Below, piece after piece: positions 5,895 to 15,911 of a DNA stretch of 33,319 nucleotides. Below the pieces are notes generated by a model. That model was given only the letters and a program-made list of their open reading frames with translations, was not told the origin of the DNA and searched no databases. The DNA comes from a virus: positions 1-33,319 of the IMG/VR virus record IMGVR_UViG_3300032236_001328; one strand, 5' to 3'. Positions within the stretch are counted from its first letter, which is position 1. Every line of letters begins with the position of its first letter. The translations under genes were made by a program, and so were the position numbers.

Positions 5895-8800
5895 ATGGCA
5901 AGAGTCGAACTTAATATTGTCGCCCTTGGCGATTTTAAATCAGTAAACACTCAAATAGCAGCACTTAAAACTCAGGTTGATAATTTAAATAAAAGCCTGA
6001 GTGGTGTTGGCCTAACTTCTACCAGTAATTTAACAAAGCAATTACAAGAGTCTAATGCTGCATTTAAAGCAGCCATGCTTTCAAGTGGACAATTTACTGC
6101 AAATACAGTAAAGCTAAAAGCTGAAACAGATAAGTTTGGTGAATCTCTTGTAAACGGAAAGCTAAAGCTTACCGAATATTTTAGTATAATCAAGAATGGA
6201 ACCTCTAACGCATCTGCTCAAATGAGAGCACTTGCAGTAGAACAAACAAAGCTTCAAAATTCCATAGTTCAATCAGACCCTACAAAACAAGGGGTCATGT
6301 CTGTATTTACACCAACAAAGATTAATCAAGTAGCAAATGCTACAAAAATTGCTGCAAACATGCAGAACATTTATAATCTTGCTGTAGATAAAGGAACACA
6401 ATCGCTTATTAACTGGGGTAAGAATACTCAGTGGGCGGGTCGTCAATTAACTGTTGGTATGACCGTACCTCTTACTATATTTGGTAGTACAGCAATGAAG
6501 ACATTCCAAGATGTGAATGATCAGCTTGTAAGATTGCAAAAGGTTTATGGAACTGGACTAGTTCAGCCTACAAAGCAAGCACTTACAGATATTTCAAACC
6601 AAGTAACACAGCTTTCAAGAGACCTTGCCTCATCTATGGGTATTGCAGCAAAAGATACTGCAGCAATGGCTGCTGATTTAGCTGCTGTTGGCTTACAAGG
6701 AAATGACCTTATTAATGCAACAAGAGAAGCAATGCGTCTATCAAAGTTGGGTGAAATGGATACCCAACAAGCAATGCAAACAACAATTTCTTTGCAGAAT
6801 GTTTATAAGTTAAATACTAATCAGCTTGCAGATGCAGTTAACTTCCTTAACGCAGTTGAAAACCAAACATCAACAAGCCTTCAAGATTTAGCAGCAGGTA
6901 TTCCAAAGGTTGGACCAATTGTTCAACAACTAGGTGGATCATTTAAAGATACAGCAGTCATGATGGTTGCTATGAAAGAAGCAGGTGTTCCTGCAGCTCA
7001 ATCTGCAAACGCAATTAAGTCTGCAATTGCTTCATTAATCAATCCAACTAAAGGTGCAGAGAATGCATTTGCAGCATTCCATATTAATCTTAAAAACATA
7101 GCAACATCAACTGGTGGCAATCCAGTTGAAATGATTATGCAGCTTCAACAAGCACTTAAGGGTATTGCTCCACTTGCACAAGCTCAATTAATTGAAAAGC
7201 TTTTTGGTAAGTTCCAAGAAGCAAGAATTCAAGCACTTATTACAAACCTTGGTGCAGTTGGCAGCCAAACAAAAACAGCTTTTGATTTAATGAATGCAAG
7301 CTCATCGCAGCTCGGACAAATTGCAGCATCTGAAATGGCAACCGCAACCGAATCAGTAACTGGAAAGTTTAAGAGAGCAACAGAAACTCTTAAAGCAGAC
7401 CTTATTCCAGTTGGTCAAAAGATTATGGAAATTGCTACAACGCTTATGAATTTTGGAAACAGCGTTGCAAATGTATTTAGCGGATTGCCTGGGCCAGTAA
7501 AAACAGTACTTGGAATTATTGCAGGCGGTGTTGCACTAGCAGGACCAATTATCATGTTCACTGGTGTGCTTGCAAACTTTGTAGGATATTTACTCAAGGG
7601 CCTTTTTGCAATGAAGGATCTGGTAACTGGAACAAAAACATTTGGTCAACTATTTACTCCAGAAATTATAGCATCTCAAAATGCTGCAGACCTATTTAGC
7701 AAGAGCATGCTTGAAGATGCCACAGCAGTAGATGTATTAGACTCAGCAGTAAGAACTTTGACACTTAATCTTGAAGCAATGGCAAGAGCCATGACAACTG
7801 CAAGCACTACAGGATTCCTAGAAAAAGCAGCATTATCAATTCCGTTTATTGCTCCAAAGATGGCAAATGGTGGGGTTGTTCCTGGAAGTTCTGCAATGGG
7901 AGATGTTCGTCCAGCATTACTAACTGGCGGGGAAACAGTAATCCCAGTAGAACAATCCAGAGCATATGCACCTTTGCTTGGAGCAATATTAGACAATAAT
8001 GTTTCAAGACATGCAAGTGGTATAAATGCATATCCAGAGTATGCAATGAGAATGCAACTTGGCAGACAAAATATGGGTCACGGTTCAGGAGAGACGGCTT
8101 TCCAAGATGTTCTTTCCCCTATGGCATTAAGAATTGGTGAAGCAAGAGGTATGATGCCAAGTCCAACTCAAGTAAAGAAGGGTTCTTTTGATCCAATTGT
8201 TTCTGAGTACACAGGGCTTGCAAAGCAGTTTACAGATAATTTAAATGCACATTTTAAAGAAACCTACAAAAACATTGTTGACGCAGATGAAAGATTTGCA
8301 AAAGCATGGACGGCTGCTGGAAAATCAGTAGAAAAAGAAGTTAATTCAATTCAAAGCGAAGTTGATCGTGGAGTTGTTAGAAAAACTTTTGGTCTAGATT
8401 CAGATGTTTATGGAACAATTCCTACAATGTCAAGAAGACCTGGAGGCACAGTTCCAGAAAGAGGACGTGCTGCAGTACAAGCTTCTTCCGCAACAGGATA
8501 CAGATCGTACACTCAAATTAGACCTGGAGCTAAATCACTATGGGCAAGAATGACAGGTCAATCTGCTTCAGACATGCAAATGGGACACGTATTTGGACCA
8601 CAACAAACTACAATTGAAGATTTAAGCAAGCTTCCAAATCAAACATCTGCGGTACGCAATGCTGCTAAAACCATGGGCGTTAACATTGAAAAGCAAGTTG
8701 GCACTGGTATTAATGAAGCTTCTCAAGCAGCATCTCCTTCTAAAGAAATTAAACAAGCAACAACAAACATGGTTGATGGTGCTATTGAAGGAATTAATCA

Positions 8801-10802
8801 AGCTAAGCCAAGAATTAAAAATGCAGTTAATGCTGCATTTGAAGAAGCACTTGCTTCAGCATCTGCACAATCAAGAGCAGGCGGAACAGTATCTGCTGCA
8901 GAAAATGTATTAGCAACAGAAACATCTCCAGGAATGGCAGCAGTTTCAAGCCCAGGCAGATTTGCAAAACTTAATTCCTTTAGAACAGCAGTAAGATCAA
9001 AAATGCCTAAGATGTTGACAGGTAGATTTGGTGGACTTGGATTAGGACTCGGACTACAAGTTGCACAACAATTTGCTCAACCACTTATTAATAAAATGCC
9101 TGGAGGTAGCATCGCAAATGATGCAATAAGCGGTGCAAGCTACGGAGCTTTCTTAGGACCAGAAGGAGCAGCAGCGGGAGCTGCAATTGGTGCTGTTATA
9201 GGTGGATTAAGTAAACTTATTAGCACACATAAGCATCAACAAGAAGTTGCAAAAGCAGCATTTACTTCATCTGCTGCAGCAGCAACTATATTTGGAAATG
9301 CAGTAGCTGATGCGGGAACTCCAACAGATCATTTAAGCGGTGTACTTTCAGCTATGGCACCAAAGGTAAATGATGTTAAAACTCAAATACAGCAGTTTAC
9401 GGATGAAATTGGAAAGCTTCCAAAAGATGACCCAATGTCATTATTGCTTGATAAGCTTAAGAGCACGGGTTCAAGTTCAGAAGCAGCTAAGCTAGCAAAA
9501 GCTTTTGCAGATACCCAAGTTGCAATTAATGGAATGGATCCAAAGAAAGCACAACAAATGCTTGACCTTTATCTTAAAGCAACTGGTCATTCAGATATGG
9601 TTGGAAAAGTTAAGGTGGGTTCTGCTGCAGATTCTAATGCTGCATATCTAAACTCATCTGGAAACAAACAAGGAATAACAAGTCAACAGTTTGTAATGAC
9701 TGGCTTTAGACAAGGCCACATGGAAACAAAGACAGCTTCTAGCTATAAAGATTTAACATCTGGAGCACAAAATACTGCAGATAAAATTGCACAAGTTGCA
9801 AATCAAGCTATTAATACAAAGAGCCTAGATGATTATAATGCAAAGATTAAAGCTATTCAGGGTAGTTATTACAATACTACAGAGGGCGCAAAAATGTATG
9901 CAATGTCAATTGCAAATCAGTCAAAGAAGGCTGGAGATGCAAATGATGTATTGGCAAAGAGTATTACAACAATGTCCAATATGGGCCTTACATTAAGCCA
10001 AATTATTGCTCTTGAAAAAGATCCAAATTCTACAAAGATGATTGACAAGCTTGTTGCCGATCAAAAGAAGGGCGACCTTAAAGCAGTTGCTGCAGATATG
10101 GCAGCAATTAACAAGTCAATTGCAGGATCACTTGCAACACCAGCCCCAGGCGCAGGTGGTGCAGGAGGCGGAGGTGGTGGTGGAGGTGGCGGAAGCACAT
10201 CTATCTTCTCTGGCACAACAGCAGAAAAAGCAATGAAGAAATTGCTTGAGGCAAGAGTTAAAGACGAAAATGTTGTTCTTAAGGGAATGAACGATCAACT
10301 TAAGGTTTATAAGCAACAGGCTGCTGAAGCTAAGCGTATACTTGATTACGAAAACCAAAGATTTAGTTTGATGCAAGATCAAAAGACTGCTCTTATGAGC
10401 GGTAACTATTTGGGTGCTGCAGAACTTAAGCAGCAATCAACAGCATTAACAGTTGATTTTAATTCAACAACAAAAGAAAATCAAATGCAAGCTGCTATTG
10501 ATTCTGTTCAGGCAAGAGCAGACCAATTCGCTACAGCATTAGCAGATCTTAATGATGCAATTGCAAATGGAATTAGTAAAATTGATGCTTCAATATCCAA
10601 GGTTGCAAGTATGCCAAGAATTGCTGGAACTGCTGGGGGAACAGGAACTGTTACTGTAAATAATCATATTACAATTAGCGGTCTTGATAATCCTCAAGCA
10701 ATTGCTGCAAAGGTTGCAGCTCAAGCACAATCTGGAACAACAGCGGGAGTTGCAGCAGCTAAAAAGACATTAAATGGAAAGCCAGTGGTGACTACTAAAT
10801 GA
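5895..10802 (+). CDS. Tail tape measure protein
   Basis: At 1,635 aa this is the longest gene and sets tail length. At the rough siphovirus scale of 0.15 nm per residue the tail would be about 245 nm. Residues 1-160 are coiled-coil-like. Residues 160-450 match the conserved phage tape-measure core (QWAGRQLTVGMTVPL, LAAVGLQGNDLINATREAM, AGVPAAQSANAIKSAI). A long hydrophobic segment spans about 530-572 (GPVKTVLGIIAGGVALAGPI), a tail-motif GGVVPGSSAMGDVRPALLTGGE lies near 657, and a glycine-zipper region (SYGAFLGPEGAAAGAAIGAV) spans about 1045-1105. A poly-glycine linker near 1420-1434 precedes a final coiled coil. I see no peptidase or lysozyme motif. GGGAGAG precedes the ATG, and it ends in an ATGA overlap with the next gene. 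Confidence 0.92.
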   Translation: MARVELNIVALGDFKSVNTQIAALKTQVDNLNKSLSGVGLTSTSNLTKQLQESNAAFKAAMLSSGQFTANTVKLKAETDKFGESLVNGKLKLTEYFSIIKNGTSNASAQMRALAVEQTKLQNSIVQSDPTKQGVMSVFTPTKINQVANATKIAANMQNIYNLAVDKGTQSLINWGKNTQWAGRQLTVGMTVPLTIFGSTAMKTFQDVNDQLVRLQKVYGTGLVQPTKQALTDISNQVTQLSRDLASSMGIAAKDTAAMAADLAAVGLQGNDLINATREAMRLSKLGEMDTQQAMQTTISLQNVYKLNTNQLADAVNFLNAVENQTSTSLQDLAAGIPKVGPIVQQLGGSFKDTAVMMVAMKEAGVPAAQSANAIKSAIASLINPTKGAENAFAAFHINLKNIATSTGGNPVEMIMQLQQALKGIAPLAQAQLIEKLFGKFQEARIQALITNLGAVGSQTKTAFDLMNASSSQLGQIAASEMATATESVTGKFKRATETLKADLIPVGQKIMEIATTLMNFGNSVANVFSGLPGPVKTVLGIIAGGVALAGPIIMFTGVLANFVGYLLKGLFAMKDLVTGTKTFGQLFTPEIIASQNAADLFSKSMLEDATAVDVLDSAVRTLTLNLEAMARAMTTASTTGFLEKAALSIPFIAPKMANGGVVPGSSAMGDVRPALLTGGETVIPVEQSRAYAPLLGAILDNNVSRHASGINAYPEYAMRMQLGRQNMGHGSGETAFQDVLSPMALRIGEARGMMPSPTQVKKGSFDPIVSEYTGLAKQFTDNLNAHFKETYKNIVDADERFAKAWTAAGKSVEKEVNSIQSEVDRGVVRKTFGLDSDVYGTIPTMSRRPGGTVPERGRAAVQASSATGYRSYTQIRPGAKSLWARMTGQSASDMQMGHVFGPQQTTIEDLSKLPNQTSAVRNAAKTMGVNIEKQVGTGINEASQAASPSKEIKQATTNMVDGAIEGINQAKPRIKNAVNAAFEEALASASAQSRAGGTVSAAENVLATETSPGMAAVSSPGRFAKLNSFRTAVRSKMPKMLTGRFGGLGLGLGLQVAQQFAQPLINKMPGGSIANDAISGASYGAFLGPEGAAAGAAIGAVIGGLSKLISTHKHQQEVAKAAFTSSAAAATIFGNAVADAGTPTDHLSGVLSAMAPKVNDVKTQIQQFTDEIGKLPKDDPMSLLLDKLKSTGSSSEAAKLAKAFADTQVAINGMDPKKAQQMLDLYLKATGHSDMVGKVKVGSAADSNAAYLNSSGNKQGITSQQFVMTGFRQGHMETKTASSYKDLTSGAQNTADKIAQVANQAINTKSLDDYNAKIKAIQGSYYNTTEGAKMYAMSIANQSKKAGDANDVLAKSITTMSNMGLTLSQIIALEKDPNSTKMIDKLVADQKKGDLKAVAADMAAINKSIAGSLATPAPGAGGAGGGGGGGGGGSTSIFSGTTAEKAMKKLLEARVKDENVVLKGMNDQLKVYKQQAAEAKRILDYENQRFSLMQDQKTALMSGNYLGAAELKQQSTALTVDFNSTTKENQMQAAIDSVQARADQFATALADLNDAIANGISKIDASISKVASMPRIAGTAGGTGTVTVNNHITISGLDNPQAIAAKVAAQAQSGTTAGVAAAKKTLNGKPVVTTK

Positions 10803-11278
10803 CATATAGAATACCTCAAGGAGTACAAGTATCATTAGATGGTACAACATGGTATAAGCTTTCTGATCACAACAGACAGCCTATGCAGGTAACATATAAT
10901 CTTATTGAATCTACAGATAGAATGGCTAACGGCACACTTAGAAAGTTTATTGTTGCCAGAAAGTTTGTTATTACAGCTGATTGGAAAGACTTCCCAACGT
11001 TAGATTCAAATGTTGTTGACGCTGCATCGGGCGGTAAGGGAGCAGCTTGGATTAAAGCCTTTTATGAGGGTAATTCATTTAATCCAGTTTATGTTAAATT
11101 AATGTATGCACTCGAAGGTGCAGTAACAAATAGTGTACCAGACGGAAACTATTTAGATTCTCAAAATACATCTGGTCAAGTTTATACAGCTTTTATGACA
11201 TCATTTACTTATACTGTCACAAAAAGAAGACAGGGCTACGATTACGTAGATTTAAAAATAGAATTTACGGAGATCTAA
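10799..11278 (+). CDS. Distal tail-like minor tail protein
   Basis: A 159-aa protein directly after the tape measure, where siphoviruses encode the distal tail protein that forms the ring between tube and tip. It is beta-rich, with a conserved-looking N-terminal stretch (QGVQVSLDGTTWYKLSDHNR) and strands RKFIVARKFVITADWKDFP and TAFMTSFTYTVTKR near the end. Tube-like and distal-tail proteins share one fold, which this pattern would fit. I have not recognised a named family. The start lies in an ATGA overlap with the tape measure, and the stop overlaps the next ATG (TAATG), so all three are translationally coupled. Confidence 0.55.
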   Translation: MTYRIPQGVQVSLDGTTWYKLSDHNRQPMQVTYNLIESTDRMANGTLRKFIVARKFVITADWKDFPTLDSNVVDAASGGKGAAWIKAFYEGNSFNPVYVKLMYALEGAVTNSVPDGNYLDSQNTSGQVYTAFMTSFTYTVTKRRQGYDYVDLKIEFTEI

Positions 11279-14200
11279 TGTTAACAAACGTAGACAAAAA
11301 TATATTCTTAAATTCTAATTCCATTGAGCTACAACCAATAGTTTCTGCTGAATGGAATCAAAATCTATTTAATGCTCCATATATTACAGTTGCGGGAACG
11401 GGAACCGCAGAAACAATATCTTTATCTTCAGGCTCTGTAACCGATGTCGGAACTGATAGCAAGTTGCCAGGATTTACAATTAAAAGCTTTCCCCTGACCT
11501 CTGGATCTGGAAATGTTGTTTATACAAGCTCAACATCAGGAAGCCCAGCATATAAGATTGTTGTTTATTTAAAGACATCTAATGCAACTCCAGTTCTTGC
11601 AACAGCATATGCTAAAGGAACATCTACGCAGTATGGCTCTGCTTCTTCAGAAATCAATTCATATGGATGGACAAAGATTGAAACATATGTGGGGGGATCA
11701 AGTGCGTCTGACACCATATCATCATTGTCATATACAATATCTATAAACTCTCTAGACTCAGATGCTTCTGCTAACACAATATATTATTCTGTACCAGAGA
11801 TATATCCAACAACATTCTTTGATTATCAATATCATTCATTATGGCCAACAGACAGTGCATTTACTTATTTTAGACCAGGTGAGTCCTATGTCCCTACTGG
11901 AAATGTAAATGCAACAATTCCATCAAACTACAGAAAAGTTACTCACGCATCTGACATTTTAAACTCATATAGCGGGAACTTCTATTCTCCAGTAAGTCCA
12001 ATTACCCAATGCCCAAGTTTTACTATGGCAAAATCCCCAGTGCCAATTTACAAAAATGCTCTGCCAAATGACATGGCGGTGTATAAGTATTTTGTTTCAG
12101 ATCCCTCATCTAGATCTATCTCAGCAATGTATCAACAAAATATTAACACAAACAAGATTGTTATTAAGTTTAATACATTAATGACTATTCCAACCTTTAA
12201 CCTATTTATTGATGGTAATCAGATAAGCGTTGATGGTAATACAAACATTACCCCGCCAAATAATGCTGACGGAGCAAACACTGGAACAATCGTTATATAC
12301 TGGAACGGATCAGCTTGGACACAAACAAGATGGTCAACAATGCCTAAGTTCAATACATCTGGTGCTCTTACTACCTATACTTCTTTTAAGAAAATATCAA
12401 TAACTCAAATATCAAAATCAACAAACTCAACATTCAGCTCATATACAAATTCTAACTTTTTGTCAGATATAAATAGAATGCAGCTTGTAGAGTTGTCTCC
12501 AAGATTAGAGATTGATCTAACAGATTTTGTTAAAGATGTTACAATCAATAAGTCCCTAGATAGCAAAAACAACTTTGTTCCAATTTCTTCTGTAAATGCA
12601 GATGACGCAACAATTACATTATCAGCAATACCTATTGCTTTAAATAATGGTTTTATCCCTATTTTTTCAAGTCAAAGTAATTTGTCAACAAATGTGTTGT
12701 CTAATATGTTAAGAAAAAATATTAAGATGTACATTAACTTTTCATTAAAATCATATTACGATTCATCGTCAAATAGTTTTATAAGACCAAACGGATCTGT
12801 AGGAACATACATTCCTGGAGGAGTATTTTACTCAGATAGTTGGAATGAAACAGATATTAAAAATGTTACAATTACAGCTTATGATATTACAAGATATCTT
12901 CAGACTACAGCAGTTTCAGATTATGTTGCTAACCTTAAGCCAGTCTTTGATGTTATAACAAACATGCTGGATCTTTCTGGCTTTACAGATTATGATGTTG
13001 ATTCCTTGTATGACATTTGTAATGACAAAACAACACCATTAGATTTGTCTTATTTTTATACAAATAGTAGAGATACAACCATCATTGACGCACTAGCTCA
13101 AATATTTCTTGCCTACCAAATTGGAGCATATATTGATGAGTATGGCATAATGAAGTTTAAAAGCTTATCTCAAATATTAAATCAAAGTAGTTCTACAATG
13201 ACAATATCTGACTCAAGTATTCTCGAAGGCGGATATTCAATAACTAACAAGGCAAAGCCAGGAAAACTATCTTTAAGATATCAAGTTCCAAAGATAAAGC
13301 AATCTGCTTCTATGAGAAATGCAACAGATCCAGCAATTAAAAATTCTCCATCTTTTGTTTACACAACATCAAATGACATTATGTGGTCTCAAGAAACAAC
13401 GGATTCAGTTGGATTTAATTATCTTTACGCAGATATGCTGGAAAAAGATAATGCTTATACAATTAATAAAAATGATCTCCTAGATTTATTCCATACGTTT
13501 ACTTTAAATAATAATGGCTATGCTGTTGTTGAAGACGAACTGGTTTCTTTTGTTTACAAAGAATATCAAATTTCTAATGGATCTTCATCTGTTACAGTTT
13601 CGGTTAAAGATGACCTTGAGCTATCAGCAGAGATTAATAGATTTATTAAAAAATATGCTACAGGCTTAACAATTTCGGACGGGACAACAAAAGGAGATTA
13701 TAACGTTACAGTATCCCCTACAGGTAGAATTACAAATGCTCAAAGAGGTTTGTTTGGCACAGTGCCTAAAGACCACAAGATAATAAGCACATTGGCAGGC
13801 AAGGGATTATTGCAATCTTCTATAAATACATCTACAAATGCTTGGACATCAAATACTTCTAACACCTCAATAACAAATCTTCAGACATCGGTGCCTAATT
13901 TGCCAAGCGTAAAAAGAATTAGTGTAACTCCGCCAGCAAATACAAATTGCTTAATATATCCTTCATCAACAGACGCTGGTTATAAAACCTATTCGGTTAA
14001 GTTTGATATACCGTCAGCAAATACAGGAGCATCTGGACTATTCTTTAATAGCAACGGATCTTCTGGAAGCGGAACCTATTTTGTTGAGTTAGTAAAAACA
14101 GAAACTTTAAACCCAAAAACCCAAGCATCCTATAATCCAAAGCAATACACATATGTGCTTAATGTATCTTTAATTAGTGGTAGCACAAAAACATTAGTTG

Positions 14201-15363
14201 CTTGGTCAAATGTAACTGGACAAGTAAATAATGTATTAAAAAATCTAGAACAAGTTTTTGTTAAGAGCGGAATAACATATACAACCGTTTCAGACAATGT
14301 TTTACATTTAAGAGCAACACATTGGTACTCAGATGGAACAGATGTAACAAATTCTGCGGGCGAAGACACTGGTGAGTTAATGTCTGTTTTTATCAACAAC
14401 GTTGAAATACAAAGTTGGCAGGTTCCAACAACAGCATATAATGGATCAGCTTTGTACACTGGCTGGGCACCAGCTGCTAAAAATCAAGTAAATGGTTTAA
14501 GAAAAAAGATTGTTATTAAATCTTCTACTGCTTTAAATACAGCAGGTACTTATTTTGGATACTGCACAACCGCATCTTCAGCTTTAAGAGAAATTTATGC
14601 AAGTGAAAAAATTCTTAATGAAAGAAGTGTAAACTACTGGTATCAAGACAGAGAATTTTTAAATGGAATTGTACAGGACCTAAATGTATTTGGCAAATAT
14701 AAGAATTATATGATGCAAACTAATCCTGAAATTGTAGGATTAAACATGTATGATGTTCAGTATACAAATCCAGCTGCGGTAAGCGTTGATCATTATTGGG
14801 GCGGGTACCTTTTGCAATACTTCCCAGGACCAGAAATGTCAGATCAAGCATATAAGCAATCTCAAGATGTTGATGAGTATTCCCTAGCATTTTCAACACC
14901 AATCAACACAGGCTTCAGATCAAAGTTTGCCGTAGTCAACAATTCACCGCATATGGTGTATTTAGCCCGCAAGCCAGATTCTACTATACACGTAGATTCT
15001 AGATTTACTTTGTGGACACATGAAATCATTGGGCCTTCAGATCCACAAGTATTGGAAAAGGTTACAGATAGATCAAACATAAATGAAGTGGCACAGGTAG
15101 ATTCACCTTGGATCCAATCTCAATCAGCAGCAAACAGACTTTTGGCTGTAATAGAAAAAGGATTTGACGGGTTCTCAAAAGACACTACAGTTCAACTATT
15201 TGGAAACCCATTAATTCAAGTTGGAGATGTAATAACAATTAATTATGCATTATCTAAACTAAATCAGCAAAAATATACTGTTCACTCCGTATCCCACACC
15301 TATAATCAGGGATTAAAAACAACCCTAGTATTGAATATGATTGACAAGGGAGTAACCCTCTAA
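11278..15363 (+). CDS. Baseplate hub / tail-associated protein
   Basis: A large 1,361-aa minor tail protein, probably the tail-tip hub that plugs the tube. Residues 1-180 look like a beta-sandwich (possibly carbohydrate binding) domain. From about residue 408 (LEIDLTDFVKDVTINKSLD) through SWNETDIKNVTITAYDITRYL to DALAQIFLAYQIGAYIDEYG, the sequence resembles the gp27/gpD-like hub domains of siphovirus Tal proteins. Residues 890-1130 contain a second Gly/Ser/Thr-rich beta domain. The C-terminus (GNPLIQVGDVITINYALSKL, KYTVHSVSHTYNQG) matches the final barrel of such hubs. No peptidoglycan hydrolase motif is visible. Arginine is mostly AGA. It starts within the previous stop codon. Confidence 0.62.
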   Translation: MLTNVDKNIFLNSNSIELQPIVSAEWNQNLFNAPYITVAGTGTAETISLSSGSVTDVGTDSKLPGFTIKSFPLTSGSGNVVYTSSTSGSPAYKIVVYLKTSNATPVLATAYAKGTSTQYGSASSEINSYGWTKIETYVGGSSASDTISSLSYTISINSLDSDASANTIYYSVPEIYPTTFFDYQYHSLWPTDSAFTYFRPGESYVPTGNVNATIPSNYRKVTHASDILNSYSGNFYSPVSPITQCPSFTMAKSPVPIYKNALPNDMAVYKYFVSDPSSRSISAMYQQNINTNKIVIKFNTLMTIPTFNLFIDGNQISVDGNTNITPPNNADGANTGTIVIYWNGSAWTQTRWSTMPKFNTSGALTTYTSFKKISITQISKSTNSTFSSYTNSNFLSDINRMQLVELSPRLEIDLTDFVKDVTINKSLDSKNNFVPISSVNADDATITLSAIPIALNNGFIPIFSSQSNLSTNVLSNMLRKNIKMYINFSLKSYYDSSSNSFIRPNGSVGTYIPGGVFYSDSWNETDIKNVTITAYDITRYLQTTAVSDYVANLKPVFDVITNMLDLSGFTDYDVDSLYDICNDKTTPLDLSYFYTNSRDTTIIDALAQIFLAYQIGAYIDEYGIMKFKSLSQILNQSSSTMTISDSSILEGGYSITNKAKPGKLSLRYQVPKIKQSASMRNATDPAIKNSPSFVYTTSNDIMWSQETTDSVGFNYLYADMLEKDNAYTINKNDLLDLFHTFTLNNNGYAVVEDELVSFVYKEYQISNGSSSVTVSVKDDLELSAEINRFIKKYATGLTISDGTTKGDYNVTVSPTGRITNAQRGLFGTVPKDHKIISTLAGKGLLQSSINTSTNAWTSNTSNTSITNLQTSVPNLPSVKRISVTPPANTNCLIYPSSTDAGYKTYSVKFDIPSANTGASGLFFNSNGSSGSGTYFVELVKTETLNPKTQASYNPKQYTYVLNVSLISGSTKTLVAWSNVTGQVNNVLKNLEQVFVKSGITYTTVSDNVLHLRATHWYSDGTDVTNSAGEDTGELMSVFINNVEIQSWQVPTTAYNGSALYTGWAPAAKNQVNGLRKKIVIKSSTALNTAGTYFGYCTTASSALREIYASEKILNERSVNYWYQDREFLNGIVQDLNVFGKYKNYMMQTNPEIVGLNMYDVQYTNPAAVSVDHYWGGYLLQYFPGPEMSDQAYKQSQDVDEYSLAFSTPINTGFRSKFAVVNNSPHMVYLARKPDSTIHVDSRFTLWTHEIIGPSDPQVLEKVTDRSNINEVAQVDSPWIQSQSAANRLLAVIEKGFDGFSKDTTVQLFGNPLIQVGDVITINYALSKLNQQKYTVHSVSHTYNQGLKTTLVLNMIDKGVTL

Positions 15364-15376
15364 AATGATCAAAAAA

Positions 15377-15385
15377 TGGTATAAT
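15377..15385 (+). promoter_or_regulatory. Extended -10 promoter, TGGTATAAT
   Basis: TGGTATAAT lies in the 50-base gap after the hub gene and 28 bases before the next ATG. A TTGACA at 15341 is 33 bases from the -10 hexamer, too far to be its -35 box. It probably drives the fibre genes. Confidence 0.6.
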
Positions 15386-15413
15386 CTATATATAACTCAT
15401 AAAGGCGGATCAA

Positions 15414-15899
15414 ATGTCGTATATTAAAATATCAGACCCAAATATCATAGACCTAGCAGCTTGGCACCAAGTCATTAATGTTGTAAATCAACATAGCGAC
15501 AGCATAACTGCTATCACAAATAATTTTGGAGTCGCAAGCGTGGTGGACTGGACATCTTCAGCTCTATCGCATCAATTTGATAGTTCGTCTCAAAACATAA
15601 TTTTTGGAAGAGCAACAAGCACTTCAGCCGATACTCCATCAAGCAATATCTACTATAACACAGTAACATTTGCAGATGCCAATACTGGAGCAAGTTCTTT
15701 TTCGGCAGCACCAATAGTTAATGCAACCGTATATTCTGGAAACACCAGTGGCAGCGTTTCGACTGCAAATGATGATATTGCAATTTCTGTTTATAATGTA
15801 ACTGCAACTAGTTTCTCATATAGATTATTTAGGACTGGAAGCACCAAAACAATATCAGGAACAGTTTACGTAAACTGGGTGGCAATAGGTCCAAAATAA
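15414..15899 (+). CDS. Small tail protein with H-type-lectin-like domain
   Basis: A 161-aa protein in the tail-tip region. Residues 1-35 (ISDPNIIDLAAWHQVINVVN) form a helix that could attach it to the virion, a layout common in small actinophage tail genes. Residues about 80-160 follow the H-type lectin pattern: a strand ending in SAAPIVNATVYS, then ISVYNVTATSFSYRLF, and the closing strand VYVNWVAIG. This suggests a carbohydrate-binding role in host contact. A ribosome site AAAGGCGG lies about 8 bases before the ATG. The lectin assignment is by pattern and needs a profile search. Confidence 0.55.
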   Translation: MSYIKISDPNIIDLAAWHQVINVVNQHSDSITAITNNFGVASVVDWTSSALSHQFDSSSQNIIFGRATSTSADTPSSNIYYNTVTFADANTGASSFSAAPIVNATVYSGNTSGSVSTANDDIAISVYNVTATSFSYRLFRTGSTKTISGTVYVNWVAIGPK

Positions 15900-15911
15900 T
15901 ACGGGGGTGAA

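Noticed and set aside
7676-8046. Minus-strand open frames opposite the tape measure and fibre genes
   Set aside because: They lie opposite strongly coding + strand genes, have no ribosome sites or recognisable products, and all convincing genes are on the + strand.
8659-8913. Short + strand frame inside the tape measure, rich in Leu, Lys and Gln
   Set aside because: A shadow of the tape-measure codons in another frame, without a ribosome site.
10144-10194. Poly-glycine tract in the tape measure as a microsatellite or contraction site
   Set aside because: Glycine codons are mixed (GGC, GGA, GGT, GCA between), so it is an ordinary linker rather than a simple repeat.
15341-15385. TTGACA 15341 as a -35 box for the promoter at 15377
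   Set aside because: Spacing to the -10 hexamer is 33 bases, far beyond 16-19.
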